NCBI RefSeq assembly: GCF_000002235.5
Contig: NW_022145537.1
Coordinates: 248,001-312,000, forward strand
DNA length: 64,000 bases
Direction of reading: 5' to 3'
Source of the DNA: Strongylocentrotus purpuratus
Lineage: Eukaryota > Echinodermata > Echinoidea > Camarodonta > Strongylocentrotidae
Positions 1-10,955 of this stretch are shown here, one piece after another. Below the pieces are notes generated by a model. That model saw only the letters and a list, made by a program, of their open reading frames with translations, was not told the DNA's origin and ran no database searches. Each line of letters begins with the position of its first letter. Position 1 is the first letter of the stretch. The position numbers and the translations under genes are program-made.

Positions 1-991
1 AAATCTTATGCTACATGCAACTTAGAACGTACATACAATATGGTCGAAAATGACACGAGAACAATTTTCTTAAGACCCCGAAAATCCACTCTAGACAGAA
101 AGCTGAAGGAATTTCAATATAAAATGTTATATAATTTAATTTATACAAATAAGCATCTATACACTTTCAAACATGCAGTGAGCAATCTTTGCTCCTTTTG
201 CAATAAACACGAAGAAACCTATGAGCATCTGTTTTTTACCTGTGAAAAGGTAGCAAATATTTGGAAGGACTGCGGTGACCTTTTTGATTTATCAGCGTTT
301 AAAAATCCACATTGGCAAGAAATTCATATCGGGATAAAAAGATCTAATGCGGGAGAAGAACAACTGTTAAATCACATTATTCTTTTAACAAAACATATGA
401 TTTTTAAATATAGTTCAACTAAAAATAGACCCCCAATTCCTCAAGAAATTAAAAAAAGAATTATAGAAAATAGGCAAGAAGAAAAGGAATTAGCGGGGGA
501 GAGAGGCACTTTAACACTTCACTTCAAAAAATGGGACAACTTCCATAGTTAAGGACGGCGAGGCAAATACTTCTTTCTCAGACTTAGACATTTTTTTTTT
601 TTTTAATATTTAATTTGTCTTAAGGAAAAGGAAGAGACAGGATTTCCATCAAATATGTAGATGTGAATGCTCGGGAAGGGAGGGGGGATTTGTTGAGATT
701 TGGAATGAAGGGGGGAGGGGGATATGTCAGTTTGTATGTGTGTCTGAGTATGTGAGCGTGTGTGGTGTGTCTGTCTGTCTGTAGGTAACTCTTTGATTTA
801 TAATATTCGTTCAGTATAATTCAATGTAAATATTATGTACTGTGTATTAAACTATCTTAAGTATTTTTGAGAGATGTACAATTTTCTTTATATTTTGATA
901 TATGTAAATCAATGAAGCTGTATGTTTTTTTGTTATATATTTTGTACTGAATGAATACAATAAAACAATATTACAAAAAAAAAAAAAAAAA
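1..991 (+). mobile_element. LINE 3' end (L1/Tx1-like), with partial ORF and poly(A) tail
   Basis: The reading frame is open from the left edge of the window to a stop at 552 (first Met at 40). The protein resembles the far C-terminus of L1/Tx1-type reverse-transcriptase polyproteins: an FQYKMLYNLIYTNK stretch is followed by a CxxC...HxxxxxC zinc-knuckle arrangement (LCSFCNKH, then EHLFFTC), which is usual downstream of the RT domain. After the stop come about 400 nt of T- and G-rich 3' UTR, an AATAAA-like signal near 959 and an A-run at about 974-991. That is the expected 3' end of a LINE inserted in + orientation. The RT and endonuclease domains lie outside the window, so full length is unknown. 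The family is judged by eye only. Confidence 0.7.
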
Positions 992-1042
992 TTGTTCAGG
1001 GGGGGGGGGGGTGAATGAATAGATCATCCCCCTGAACAATAG
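991..1042. repeat. short G-rich inverted repeat after the LINE tail
   Basis: ATTGTTCAGGGGG at the start and CCCCCTGAACAAT at the end are exact reverse complements separated by a G-run and an AT-rich loop. It lies directly against the LINE poly(A) tail. It could be a very small foldback element or part of the target sequence. No target duplication was found. Confidence 0.5.
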
Positions 1043-1087
1043 GTATCAATTACAGATTTACGCCCATGGGTATATGTGTTTAAAAGT

Positions 1088-1340
1088 TTAATCTTTAACT
1101 TTAAAAAAAAATGTGTATAGACTGGTACTTTGTTTAAGAGATGGATCTATGTTACTCCAAAATACTGGACCGGTGTAAATAATTGTTTGTTGTGCGAAAG
1201 CTATTCTCATTCGAGGAGTGTAGAAGTGGTTCCATTGTCTTGTGGGGGTATGAATGTATCTCGTTATTTTTTGGAAAATGGAGGAAATCGGGAGAGGTAA
1301 CTCGTTATTAATCAGTTGGAACATAAAGATACCGAGGTAC
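1088..1340 (-). mobile_element. LINE RT C-terminal fragment (CR1/L2-like)
   Basis: Read on the minus strand this stretch encodes an IFMFQLINNELP start, a THTPTRQ-like region (YIHTPTRQWNHF), then RIAFAQQTIIYTGPVFWSNI and SLYTFFFKVKD before a stop. This order (a region rich in N and R, FAQ..I...GP.FWN.., then SL..FK..LK) is the usual end of CR1/L2-type LINE polyproteins. Only about 84 codons remain, so it is a 5'-truncated relic. Sequence upstream in the same frame (1341-1432) is low-complexity and belongs to another repeat. Confidence 0.6.
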
Positions 1341-1377
1341 CAAGAATACGATTTTTCGCTTGATTTATAGGAGCACA

Positions 1378-2570
1378 ACTTATGAGGAAAGGAAAAGGGA
1401 AAAGGACATTTATCAGAAAAGAAAAAGAGCACATGTCAAAGTAAAAAGGAAAATTACCAAAGTGAAAATGGGGCACTCCTCGCACTCTGTTAGATGCAAT
1501 CACCAGAAATGGAAAAATGGCAATTATGACAACGGGGAACAGTGGCGGATCCAGGGGGGGGGGCACAGGGAGCACGTGCCCCCCTGCCCCAAAAATATGT
1601 TAAAACCAGCCCTAAATTCGCCCAAAATGTACTGAAAAACAGGGACGTGGCCCCCCGCCCCCCAAACAAATATTAAATTTTTTATTAAAAAAGAAAAGAG
1701 AAAAAAATATGCCAATGGCTGACCTAAAAAGGTGACCTTACCCCCGCCCCAAAGGAGCAACATGTCAAATTTAAAAATGTCGTGACCCCCCCCCCCCAAA
1801 AAAAAAAGTGTCTCCCCCCCCCCCTTTTGTCAACATAGTAAAAAGACATCCTCTTAATTCACACACAAATTTTTTTTTTTTTTTTTTTGTCGCTTTTCTT
1901 GGGGGGAGGGGGCTGGGGATATATCACCCTCACTTGGTCAAGAAGCGCAGTGTGCTACAAAGCCATTACATGTTCATGTGTTTAAAGAGGCGGCGGAGCG
2001 ACTTCTAATGGGGGGGGGGGCGGGCACCGACAAAAAAGAGCACTTTCTGGAGAAAAAAGGGCACCTTCAAAGGGAAATATCAATGCGAAAATAGACAATT
2101 TTTTAGACATTGGTATATGCCCCTATATTTCCATTACATTATTAGGGATGATTTCAATATTTGTTTCTCTTTATAGATCATAATAGATATTGCTTAAGCA
2201 TCATACTTTGCAGTCGGGTGTAGCGGTCTGAAAATACATTTGCGAGCGAGGAACATTTTAAAGATTTGTGAGGTTGCAGTGTGTGAAAAATTACATTTTT
2301 TTAAACGGGTAAAACCCGAACCTGATGGGGTTATAAACACATTCTTATAACGGAGGACTGAAAAGACCTTTGTTAAGTAACATATTACATTTTTAAATGC
2401 GAGCGAGCGCAACTAAAAAAGAGGCACTCACCAGTGATGAAAAAAGACACTTATGAAAATGGAAAATGGGCATTTGTCGACGGAAAAGAGGCACTCGTCA
2501 GATTTTGATAGGAGCATTTAAGCGTGTATAAACATTATTGATACAGTGTAAGGGTGCCCCTAAAAGCCGA
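1378..2570. repeat. degraded purine-rich and G-run repeat pieces
   Basis: Three pieces are visible. 1378-1530 and 1988-2570 contain the 'aaaaggggcactt'-type words of the hAT-like element at 9237-10955. The piece from 1988 starts with the same GGCGGCGGAGCGACTTC end as that element. 1543-1830 starts GTGGCGGATCCAGG followed by a G-run and has many C-runs; this start recurs in several G-run repeats of the window. ORFs here are products of low complexity and I do not treat them as genes. Confidence 0.5.
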
Positions 2571-2649
2571 GGCTTGATTAATGGGGCCCCCAATAGATAA
2601 AGAAATATACATAGAATAAACATAAGATACAAATAAACATTAAAACATT

Positions 2650-2870
2650 GAAGGTTATACAAAGTTTTGGTATGGGGGTCATGAATTTAGTTCAAATGAA
2701 CATATTGGAAGCATATGCGAGCCTACAGTATTCAGTGATCGTTGTCGCGGTTGAAGTCGAGTCTAAACTTGTGAAATTGTAAATAATAAACTCTTTATGT
2801 TGTATAGCTCCCTCTCAAGGTCAAGATATTAATTAAGCTATAAAACATGAATATTAAAAAGGATATTTCT
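2650..2870 (+). mobile_element. fragment of TTAA-type MITE
   Basis: From about 2650 the sequence closely matches the left half of the complete MITE at 25939-26440 (words such as ACAAAGTTTTGGTATGGGG and ATTGGAAGCATATGC). The match is lost after about 2860, so only a left part remains. The flanking 2871-3060 is AT-rich with nothing recognisable. Confidence 0.6.
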
Positions 2871-3060
2871 ATTTTGCTTTTGTAAATCTTAACTTATTTT
2901 CTGTCACATTGAAGTAAATTTCCAATGTATCACTTTATTTTACTGATCTTTTTAATCTCTTAAAATCATGCGATTATTCACTTTTACAATCTATTGCAAC
3001 TTTTCAAAAGCCGGTCCGGTTACAAACCCCGGCCCCCCACTAAGTGTTATTTAGGGTACG

Positions 3061-3345
3061 CATATGCATGTTCCCTCCCTTTTCAGCACCCCCATAAATC
3101 CGGTGTGTAAAGTCAATACGAGCAGATCCTTTGTTACGAGCCTTTTCAGCACCCCCATAAGTCCGGTGTATAAAGTCAATACGAGCAGATCTTTTTCCTT
3201 GTTACGAGCCTTTCAGCACCCCCCCCCCCCCATAAGTCCGGTGTATAAAATCAATGCGGGCAGATCTTTTTCTTTGTTACGAGCCGGAGATTTTGGGAAC
3301 ATGAATGGCGGTCCCTCCGTTCCTAGAGTGGGGGGGGGGGAGGGG
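3061..3345. repeat. short tandem duplication, about 65-70 bp unit, three units
   Basis: The words CAGCACCCCCATAA, TCCGGTGT and AAAGTCAATACGAGCAGATC recur three times in succession, followed by a GAGATTTTGGGAACA tail and a G-run. A single, unduplicated relative lies in stonin intron 4 at about 45170-45340. It is a dispersed repeat whose copy here has been tandemly amplified. The ORF running through it is a by-product. Confidence 0.6.
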
Positions 3346-3559
3346 GGTGGGGGCGGGTTACAAACAAACACGACCCGTTAAATTATTATTATTATGTCAT
3401 GCAGGCGCGGATCCAGGATTTCTTAGGGGTGGGGGCCCAAATTTGAAATCAATTTAAAATTTAGTGTGCTGAAATTTGAAAATCATGCCGGCCAATATTG
3501 CGCTCAGTGGGGGGGGGGGGGGGGGGCTATCTCCAAAAAAGGTAAAATTAACGTGTTTT

Positions 3560-4003
3560 TACACGTTTTTTCCCAGGGCAGAGCCCTCAGAAGCTCAGGG
3601 GTTTTATACATTAAATTATCGTCAGATGAGCATATTTTATACCTTATTTGTGACACTGGTAGGTCACGAATTGGCGTGGGGTCCAGGGGGCGATGCCCCC
3701 GGAAGCTCAAGGGTTTTGGGCAATAAATTACTGTCACATGAGCATGATTTTATACCTTAATTTGTGACACTGGCAGGTCACAAATTGGCGTGGGGTCCAG
3801 GGGGCGGAGCCCCCGGAAGCTCAGGGGTTTTGGGCAATAAATAACGGTTTTTGTGACACTGGCAGGACACCTCACGTCCAGGGGGCCGAGAACCCAGAAG
3901 CTCAGGGGTTTTAAGCATTAAATTACCGTCAGATTAGCATCCAGCCGTCCGCCTTAGGGCCCTTGGTGGGATCCAGGGGGCAGAGCCACCGGAAGTCAAG
4001 GGG
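3560..4003. repeat. satellite B, first block (about 112-bp units)
   Basis: About four units. A full unit reads through GTCACGAATTGGCGTGG, a GGTCCAGGGGGCGGAGCCCCC core, GAAGCTCAGGGGTTTT, an AT-rich CAATAAATAACGGTCAGATGAGCAT segment (broken here only to name its words) and TTATTTGTGACACTGGCAG. Successive copies start about 112 bp apart (for example 3664 and 3776). The GGGGGC/GCCCCC core can form a hairpin in every unit. Apparent ORFs across it are repeat artefacts. Confidence 0.8.
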
Positions 4004-5290
4004 TTTCCCTTTTTTCCCTTCTTTTTTTCCTTCTTTCTTTTTCCTTTCTTTTTTCTTCTTTTTTCCCCTTTTCTGTTGCCAGTTATAGTTATATTATATA
4101 TTTTTTACTATGAACTTAAACGAATTTTTGAATTTATATCATGTAATGTTTTATTTCACATGTATTTATTGTTTTGTATGTTTTTATCAATTTGTAAAAA
4201 GTCACCAAATTCAGCACTCGGGCTGCGAGATGAATTTCAATAAAACAAACCATTTATAAAACAATGTATCTTGACTGAAATCAACCGATTAGCTATTCCC
4301 ATTGGAAAATTATATATCACAACTATATATTTTTAAATATTTTTATGGTCGCAGCTATCATTGTATGGCTGTAGGCGCTATTTGAAATTCATCAAAATTT
4401 ACCGGTAGCACTGGTAAATTTTTAAATTCATTTTTTCTCGAAAGCAGATGTATTTTAGGGGCTAAATTTTCTAGTGCTTATAATACATCCACAGGGGCAT
4501 CCAAATATATCAAAATTGTAAAGAATCGCTATCCATCCAATTTTCAAAATTTCCCAAAACTTTGTATTACCTAAACATATAAGTAAAGATAAATAGGAAC
4601 AGAAATAAGAAAAACGCAGGGAGGGGAGATGAAATGACATGTTTATTTGGCGTATAGGTACTTATTATTGAACGTTTGAGTTTGGTTTTAAATGAAGTAA
4701 CATTAGTGCTGGAGATTACATCAAAAGGGAGGGAATTCCATATTCGAGGACCAGCAGATTTAAATGCAATAATAGTTGACTGTTTGAGTGCTAATGGTAA
4801 ATGGAGTTTAGAATGGAAACGGGTATTATATTGATGGTAATATATATTGTACTAAACTAGATTTATTATATTAAAGGTAATACAAAGTTTTAGTAAATTT
4901 TGATATATTATGATGCCCCTGTGGATGTATTATAAGCACTAGAAAATTTAGCCCCTAAAACACTTCTGTTTTTGAGAAAAAATTGAATATAACAATTTAC
5001 CGTTGCTCCTGGTAAATTTTGATAAATTTCAAATAGCGCCTACAGCCATACAATGGTAGCTGCGACCATAAAAATATCAAAATATGTAGTTGTGATATAT
5101 AATTTCCCAATGGGAATAGCTAATCGGTTGATTTCAGTCAAGAAACATTGTTTTATGAATAGTTTCTTTATTGAAATTCATCACGTTAATTTTACCTTTT
5201 TTTTGTGGAGATGCCCCCCCCCCCCCATTGGCGATCGAGAGGGGGGGGGGTGCGATTTTTCAAATTTTCGATGACCAAAAAAAATTGTGC
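4003..5290. repeat. composite repeat: pyrimidine tract, MITE halves, LINE piece (copy 1)
   Basis: Order: a CT-rich tract to about 4075; an AT-rich segment; a piece of the TTAA-type MITE in + orientation (about 4255-4595); a minus-strand LINE relic (4640-4840); the same MITE end in reverse orientation (about 4868-5190); and a C/G-run boundary at 5213-5250. The MITE pieces form a long inverted repeat around the LINE relic. A near-identical second copy lies at about 12708-14110, so the whole arrangement was duplicated after it was assembled. Confidence 0.75.
4640..4840 (-). mobile_element. LINE RT C-terminal relic
   Basis: Minus-strand translation gives LKQSTIIAFKSAGPRIWN followed by SLPFDVISSTNVTSFKTKLK, the typical end of a jockey/CR1-type LINE polyprotein (GP.IWNSLP, then S..SFK..LK). 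Only about 60 codons survive. An almost identical relic is at 13400-13610 within the second composite. Confidence 0.65.
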
Positions 5291-6568
5291 TCAATACCCC
5301 AACACCGCCCCGGAAGCTCAGGGGTTTTGGGCAATAAATAACGGTCAGATGAGCATATTTTCATACCTTATTTGTGACACTGGCAGGACACAAATTAGTG
5401 TTGGGTCCTGAGGGCGAAGCCCCCAAAAGCTCAAGGGTTTTATATATCAATTTATCGTCAGATGAGCATAATTTTATACCTTATTTGTGACACTGGCAGG
5501 TCACGAATGAGCGTGGGGTCCAGGGGCGGAGCCCCCAGAAGCTCAGGGGTTTTAGGAATTTTATAACGGTCAGACAAGCGTGCAAGGGCCCGCCTTAGGG
5601 CCCCTGGTGGGGTCGAGGGGTGGAGCCCCGGAAACTTAGTGGTTTTAAGCATTTACTTACGGTCAGATGAACATATTTTGAAACCTTATTTGTGACACTG
5701 GCAGGTCACGAATTGGCGTGGGGTCGAGGGGGCGGAGCCTTCGGAAGCTCAGGGGTTTTGGGCAATAAATAACGGTCAGATGAGCATATTTTCATATCTT
5801 ATTTGTGACACTGGCAGGACACAATTGGTGTTGGATCCAGGAGGCGGAGCCCCCAGAAGCTCAGGGGTTTTATACATTAAATTATCGTCAGATGATCATA
5901 TATTATACCTTATCTGTGACACTGGTAGGTCACGAATTAGAGTGGGGTCCAGGGGGCAAAGACACCGGAAGCTCAGGGGTTTTGGGCAATGAATTACTGT
6001 CACATGAGCATGATTTTATATTATTTGTGACACTGGCAGGTCACGAATTGGCGTGGGGTCCAGGGGGCGAAGCCCCCAGAAGCTCAAGGGTTTTATATAT
6101 CAATTTATCGTCAGATGAGCATAATTTTATACCTTATTTGTGACACTGGCAGGTCACGAATTGGCGTGGGGTCCAGGGGCGGAGCCCTCGTAAGCACAGG
6201 GGATTGGGGCAATAAAATAATAACGGTCAGATGAGTATATTTTTATCCCTCATTTGCGACACTGGCAGGTCGCGAATTGACGTGGGGTCCAGGAGGCGGA
6301 GCCCCCGAAAGCTCAGGCATTATATAACGGTCAGATAAGCATCCGGGGGCCCGCCTTAGGGCCATTGGTTGGGTTTGGGGGGGGCAGAGCCCCTCAAGCT
6401 CAGGGCTTTAGGCATTTACTTACGTCAAATGAGCATAATTATACATTATTTGTGACACTAGCAGGTAACTAATTTGCGTGGGGTCCAGGGGCGGAGGCCC
6501 CAGAAGCTCAGGGGTTTTAGGAATTTATAACGGTCAGACAAGCATGCAGGCCCCTGGTGGGGTAGAGG
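5290..6568. repeat. satellite B, second block
   Basis: About eleven to twelve units of the 112-bp satellite in the same orientation as the first block, with variable cores (GGGGGCGGAGCCCCC and its decayed forms). Some units have lost part of the AT segment or carry an extra GGGCCCGCCTTAGGGCCC palindromic word. The block is cut by the hAT-like element that starts at 6577. Confidence 0.8.
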
Positions 6569-6899
6569 GGTGGAGTCAAGGGCGTCGCTAGACCTTTTTC
6601 AGTTGGGGGGGGGGGGGTGTAGAGGCCAACGATTACCGACAAAACTACCCCCCAATTACCGACAAAATTAAATGTCCCAATATTTACAAATTTAACCCTA
6701 TATATCCGGGGCCGAAGGCTAAATTGTCTTTCCTACGAACTATCTATAGTACTTGCGTATGCACAAATGGTCATTTTCCTCGACGACATAAATATACGAA
6801 TTATTTCGTCAACTTAGTCAGCATCATAGCTTTATATTTTAATGCAGGCGCGGAGCTAGGATCTTATTTTTAGGGAGGGGCGGTAGTGAGCAAGCGAAT

Positions 6900-8340
6900 C
6901 ACTTAAAGAGAGCGCGAAGCGCGCTCATTAGGGGGTGTAGGTGATAGGCCTCCCGCGCGAAACGCGGAAGCTTAGACGTTTCCTTAAATTATTAGGAAAA
7001 GAAGACGATTTAATGTACCGTTCTCGATTAATCCTTGTCTGAATGAAGTTTCCCCCCTCCCGCGCAAAGCGCGAAAGCTTTGGCATTTCATCAAATTATT
7101 ATAAAAAGAAGACGATTGGGTGTACTGTTCTCGACTCTTAATCCTTATCTGAATTCAGTTCTCCCCCCCCCCTCGCGCGCGAAGCGCGGAAGTTTTGGCG
7201 TTTCATTAAATTATTAGAGAAAAAGACGATTCGTTGTACCGTTTTCGACTCGTAATCCTTGTCTGAATTCGGTTTCCCCCTCTAGCGCGAAGCGCGGAAG
7301 CTTTGAAGTTTCCTTAAATTATTTGAGAAAGAAGATGATCCATTGTACCGTTCTAGACTGTCAATCCTTGTCTGAATGAATCCCCCCCCCCCCTCCCGCG
7401 CGAAGCGCGAAAGCTTCGGCGTTTCATTACATTTTTATAAAAAGAAGACGATTTATTGTACCGTTCTCGACTGTTAATCTTTGTCTGAATTCAGTTTCTC
7501 CCCCTCTCGCGCAAAGCGCCGAAGCTTTGACGTTTCATTAAATCATGAGACAAAGTAGACGATTGGGTGTACTGTTCTCGACTGTTAATCCTTGTCTGAA
7601 TTCAGTTTCTCCCCCTCTCGCGCAAAGCGCGGAAGCTTTGACGTTTCATTAAATTATGAGAAAAAGCAGACGATTGGGTGTACTGTTCTCGACTCTTAAT
7701 CCTTATCTGAATTCAGTTAAGTTTTGGCGTTTCATTAGATTATTAGAGAAAGTAGACGATTCGTTTAACCTTGCACGACTCTTAATCCTTGTCTGAATTC
7801 AGTTTCACCCTCTCCCGCGCGAAGCGCGGAAGCTTTGACATTTCATTAAATTGTTAGAGAAAAAGACGATTCGTTGTACCGTTTTAACTCTTAATAAACC
7901 CTAATTGTCTGAATTCAGTTTCCCCCTCTCGCGCAAAGCCCGAAAGCTTTGAAGTTTCCTTAAATTATTAGATAAAGCAGACGATTGGGTGTACTGTTCT
8001 CGACTCTTAATCCTTGTCTGAATTCAGTTCCTCCCCTCCCACGCGAAGCGTGAAAAACTGAGATGTTTCATTTAATTCTTATAGAAAAAAGACGATTCGT
8101 TGCACCGTTTCGACTCTTAATAAGCCTCATTTATCTGAATTCAGTTTCCCCCACTCGCACGTTTTTCTTAAATTATGACAGAAAGCAGACGATTCGTTGT
8201 ATCGTTCGCGACTCTTCTAAATGAAGTTTTCCCCTCCCGCGCGAAGCGCGGAATTTTTTATGTTTCATCAAAATATAGAGAAGGGAAGACGATTCGTCGT
8301 ACCGTTGTTGACTTTTAATCCTTGTTTGAGTTAGTTTCGC
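6900..8340. repeat. satellite C, about 110-bp units with GCGCGAAGCGCG hairpin
   Basis: Roughly thirteen units inside the hAT-like element. Each has a C-rich start, the hairpin word CCGCGCGAAGCGCGG or a decayed form, AAGCTTTGACGTTTCATT, AAATTATTAGA, AGACGATTCGTTGTACCG and TCTTAATCCTTGTCTGAATT. Hairpin words occur near 6909, 6955, 7062, 7175, 7283, 7398, 7508, 7620, 7816 and 8240, giving spacings of about 105-117 bp. It is unrelated in sequence to satellite B, but both have a GC-rich foldback core in an AT-rich unit. Confidence 0.8.
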
Positions 8341-8639
8341 CGAAAATGTTAAACCTCTGAATTCTTTAGCTGATATTATAGGAAAGTGAAACTTCGAAAA
8401 AATACAACTATTGTAGTTGTAGTCACTCTCGAAGTCGTCACAGCGGATAAAAAGTCACAGTTCGTAGGGAAAAAAACTTGTCGGTCGACCGACAAATATA
8501 CATCTCACCGACTTCAAACTTCTGCATTGATATAGTACACGATCGAGCAAGAATACCGACACAGCTGACCCGACACAGCAATATATTTAGCCGTGTCTTT
8601 CTTGCTCCCTCGACGAGATGACTCCACCAAACAACCCCC

Positions 8640-8950
8640 CTCTCTCTTTTACTCCCACTCCTCCTATCTCAGGCTCTTACCTCCCCTCTCTCTCCTCTCT
8701 TTCACCCCCCGTTTCTTTTGTTTCCCTTTTCTCTTTTTTTTCTTTTTTTCCTTTTCTTTCTTTTCTTTCTTTTCCTTTCTTTCCTCTCCTTCCTCTTTTT
8801 CTTTTTTCTCTTTCTTTCTTCTCTTTTCTTTCTTTTCTTTTCCTTTCCTTTCCTTTCTTTTTCTTTCTTTCTTTTCTTTTCCTTTTCTTTTTTTTTTTCT
8901 TTCCCTTTCTCTCTCTTTTTCCCCCTCCCCCTTTTCTCTTTTTTTCCCGA
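8640..8950. repeat. pyrimidine-rich low-complexity tract
   Basis: Almost pure C and T on the + strand, mostly TTTC/CTTT words. All long ORFs here, on both strands, are F/S/L-rich or K/E/R-rich products of this tract and are rejected as genes. Confidence 0.85.
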
Positions 8951-9036
8951 CGGCAGCGCAATTTTACCGACAATATCCTGACAGGTGGAGGGGTGTCGCA
9001 CCCCACACCCCCCCCCCCCCTTTGACGACGCCCCTG

Positions 9037-9236
9037 GGTGGAGCCCCGGAAACTTAGTGGTTTTAGGCATTTAATTACGGTCAGATGAACATATTTTGAT
9101 ACCTTATTTGTGACACTGGCAGGTCATCTCACGTCCAAGGGGCCGAGAACCCAGAAGCTCAGGGGTTTTAAGCATTAAATTAACGTCAGATTAGCATCCA
9201 GCCGTCCGCCTCAGGGCCCTTGGTGGGGTCCAGGGG
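9037..9236. repeat. satellite B, short block between two insertions
   Basis: About two satellite B units between the hAT-like element ending at 9036 and the one starting at 9237. Its last bases are the left target duplication of the next element. Confidence 0.75.
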
Positions 9237-10955
9237 CAGAGGCGGCGGAGCGACTTCCAAAGTGGGGGGGGGGGGGCACCAACAAAAAAGGGCACTTTCT
9301 GGGGAAAAAGGGCACCTACAAAGGGAAATCTCAAAGCGAAATATACCATTTTTAGACATTGGTATGTACCCCTTTAATGTGATTACATTATCAGGGATGA
9401 TTTCAATATTTGTTTCTCTTTATACATCGTATAAAATGTTGCTTAAACATCATACCTTGCGGTTGGGTGTGATGGTCGACAAAAATCATTTGCGAGCGAG
9501 CAAAGCGAGCTAGGAAAAATATAAGATTTGTGAGGTCGCAGTGCGAAAACTACATCTTATAAAGAGGAAAAAACCAATCCTCATCGGGTTATAAATAAGT
9601 ACATTCTCATAACAGCAAACTGAAAAGACCTTTGATAAGTAAAAATTATAACATCTATAAATGTGAGCGAGCGTAGCGAGCGAGCTTTGGGTGATATTGC
9701 TCTTAGTCGCTTGAAATTAGGGGTACGTATAATGATGAGAGGAAAAGGGGACACTTATCGAAGGGATAAGACACTTACTAGAAAATAAAATGAGCACGTG
9801 TCAAAGTACAAAGGGTTATTATCAGAGGTGAAAATGGGGCACTCACCAGGGATGAAAAGGCACTTATGAGAATGGAAATTGGGCATTTGTCGACGGAAAA
9901 GAGGCAACCATCAGATTTTGATAGGGGCATTTATGAAAAAGGGGAACGTATCATTGTTAAAAAGGTTAATTATCAGAGGTGAAAAGTGGCACACACCATA
10001 TATGAAAGAGGCACTTATGAGAATGAAAAAAGGGGCACTAATAATAAAGGGAAATGTGCATTTATTGAAAGAAAAGGAGCACCGATCAGATTTTGATAGG
10101 GTCATTTATTGGAGGTGAAAGGGGGCTTTTATGAAAAGCGGATATTATGAAGGAAAAGGAGCATTTATTAAGGAAGGAAAAGGGGCACGTGTCAAAATAA
10201 AAGGGGGTGTTATTAGAGATGAAAAGAGCACTTATGAGGAGGAAAAGGGGGCACTTGTCAAAATAAAACGAGTATCTCTCAGAATTGAATAGGGTAATTT
10301 ACCAGACATGAAAAGGGGCACTAGTAGGAGAATGAAAAAGGACTATTTTCATAGGTGAAAAGGGGCATTTATGAAAAGGCGAAGGGCTCTTTGTTAAATG
10401 GGGGCACTTATCATAAGGAAAAGGGGCACTTATTAGAAAGGAAAGGAGGCACATGTGAAAATATAAGGTGCGCTTATCCGAGTTAAAAAGAGGTAGTTAT
10501 TAAAAGGGAAAGGGGCACTTCTTACAAAGGAAAAGGGGCAATTGTCAAAGTAAAAGGAGCACCTCTAAGATTTGAATAGGGCAATTATCAGAGGTGAAGG
10601 AGGCGCTTAACAAAAGTGAAAAGGGGCGCTTCTCGTACCCAAAAAGGGGCACTTACTATAGATTAAAAAGGGCACTTATGAGAATGGAAAATAGACACTT
10701 ATTGTAAAGGAAACTGGGAACTTGTCAGGGAAAAGAGGTACGTGTAAAAAAAAAAAGGGGCACATATCAGAGGTGGAAAGGGGAGGGGGCACTTTAAAAA
10801 ATTAATAGGGGCACATATCAAAGTAATAGGGGCACTTTTGATGTAAAAATGGGCGCTTCTTATAAAGTTAAAGGGGCACTTTTTGGGTACTTGAAAAAGT
10901 GGGGAGGGGGACTGTGCCCCCCCCCTGCCCCCCCCCCCCGGGTCCGCCGCCTCTG
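9237..10955. mobile_element. hAT-like non-autonomous transposon, purine-rich interior
   Basis: Ends are CAGAGGCGGCGGA and TCCGCCGCCTCTG, exact inverted repeats. They are flanked by a perfect 8-bp duplication TCCAGGGG (9229-9236 and 10956-10963) inside satellite B. This is strong evidence for a single hAT-type insertion. The interior is a long run of loosely repeated GGAAAAGGGGCACTTAT-like words about 30-45 bp apart, plus foldback words such as GAGCGAGCGTAGCGAGCGAGC split across two sites near 9495 and 9665. No transposase. Related fragments are at 1378-2570 and 14233-15105. Confidence 0.8.

Larger units (their letters stand above)
6577..9036. mobile_element. hAT-like non-autonomous DNA transposon carrying a satellite
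   Basis: The left end CAAGGGCGTCG and the right end CGACGCCCCTG are near-perfect inverted copies. They are flanked by GGTGGAGT (6569-6576) and GGTGGAGC (9037-9044), an 8-bp target duplication with one mismatch. An 8-bp duplication and a CA-starting end are typical of the hAT superfamily. Both flanks are satellite B sequence, so it inserted into that array. There is no transposase ORF. The inside holds a G-run region, about thirteen units of a GCGCGAAGCGCG satellite and a pyrimidine tract. Superfamily assignment rests on ends and duplication only. Confidence 0.7.

Noticed and set aside
3466-6143. ORFs of 70-112 codons across satellite B, with recurring TLxGHELxWGPG-type peptides
   Set aside because: They repeat with the satellite unit, differ in frame from block to block and overlap other ORFs. 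They are products of the repeat.
6900-8340. CRISPR-like regular array
   Set aside because: Whole units are similar with no unique spacers, and the setting is eukaryotic. It is a satellite.
8593-9070. Six long ORFs on both strands, including a 154-codon one
   Set aside because: All come from a C/T low-complexity tract.
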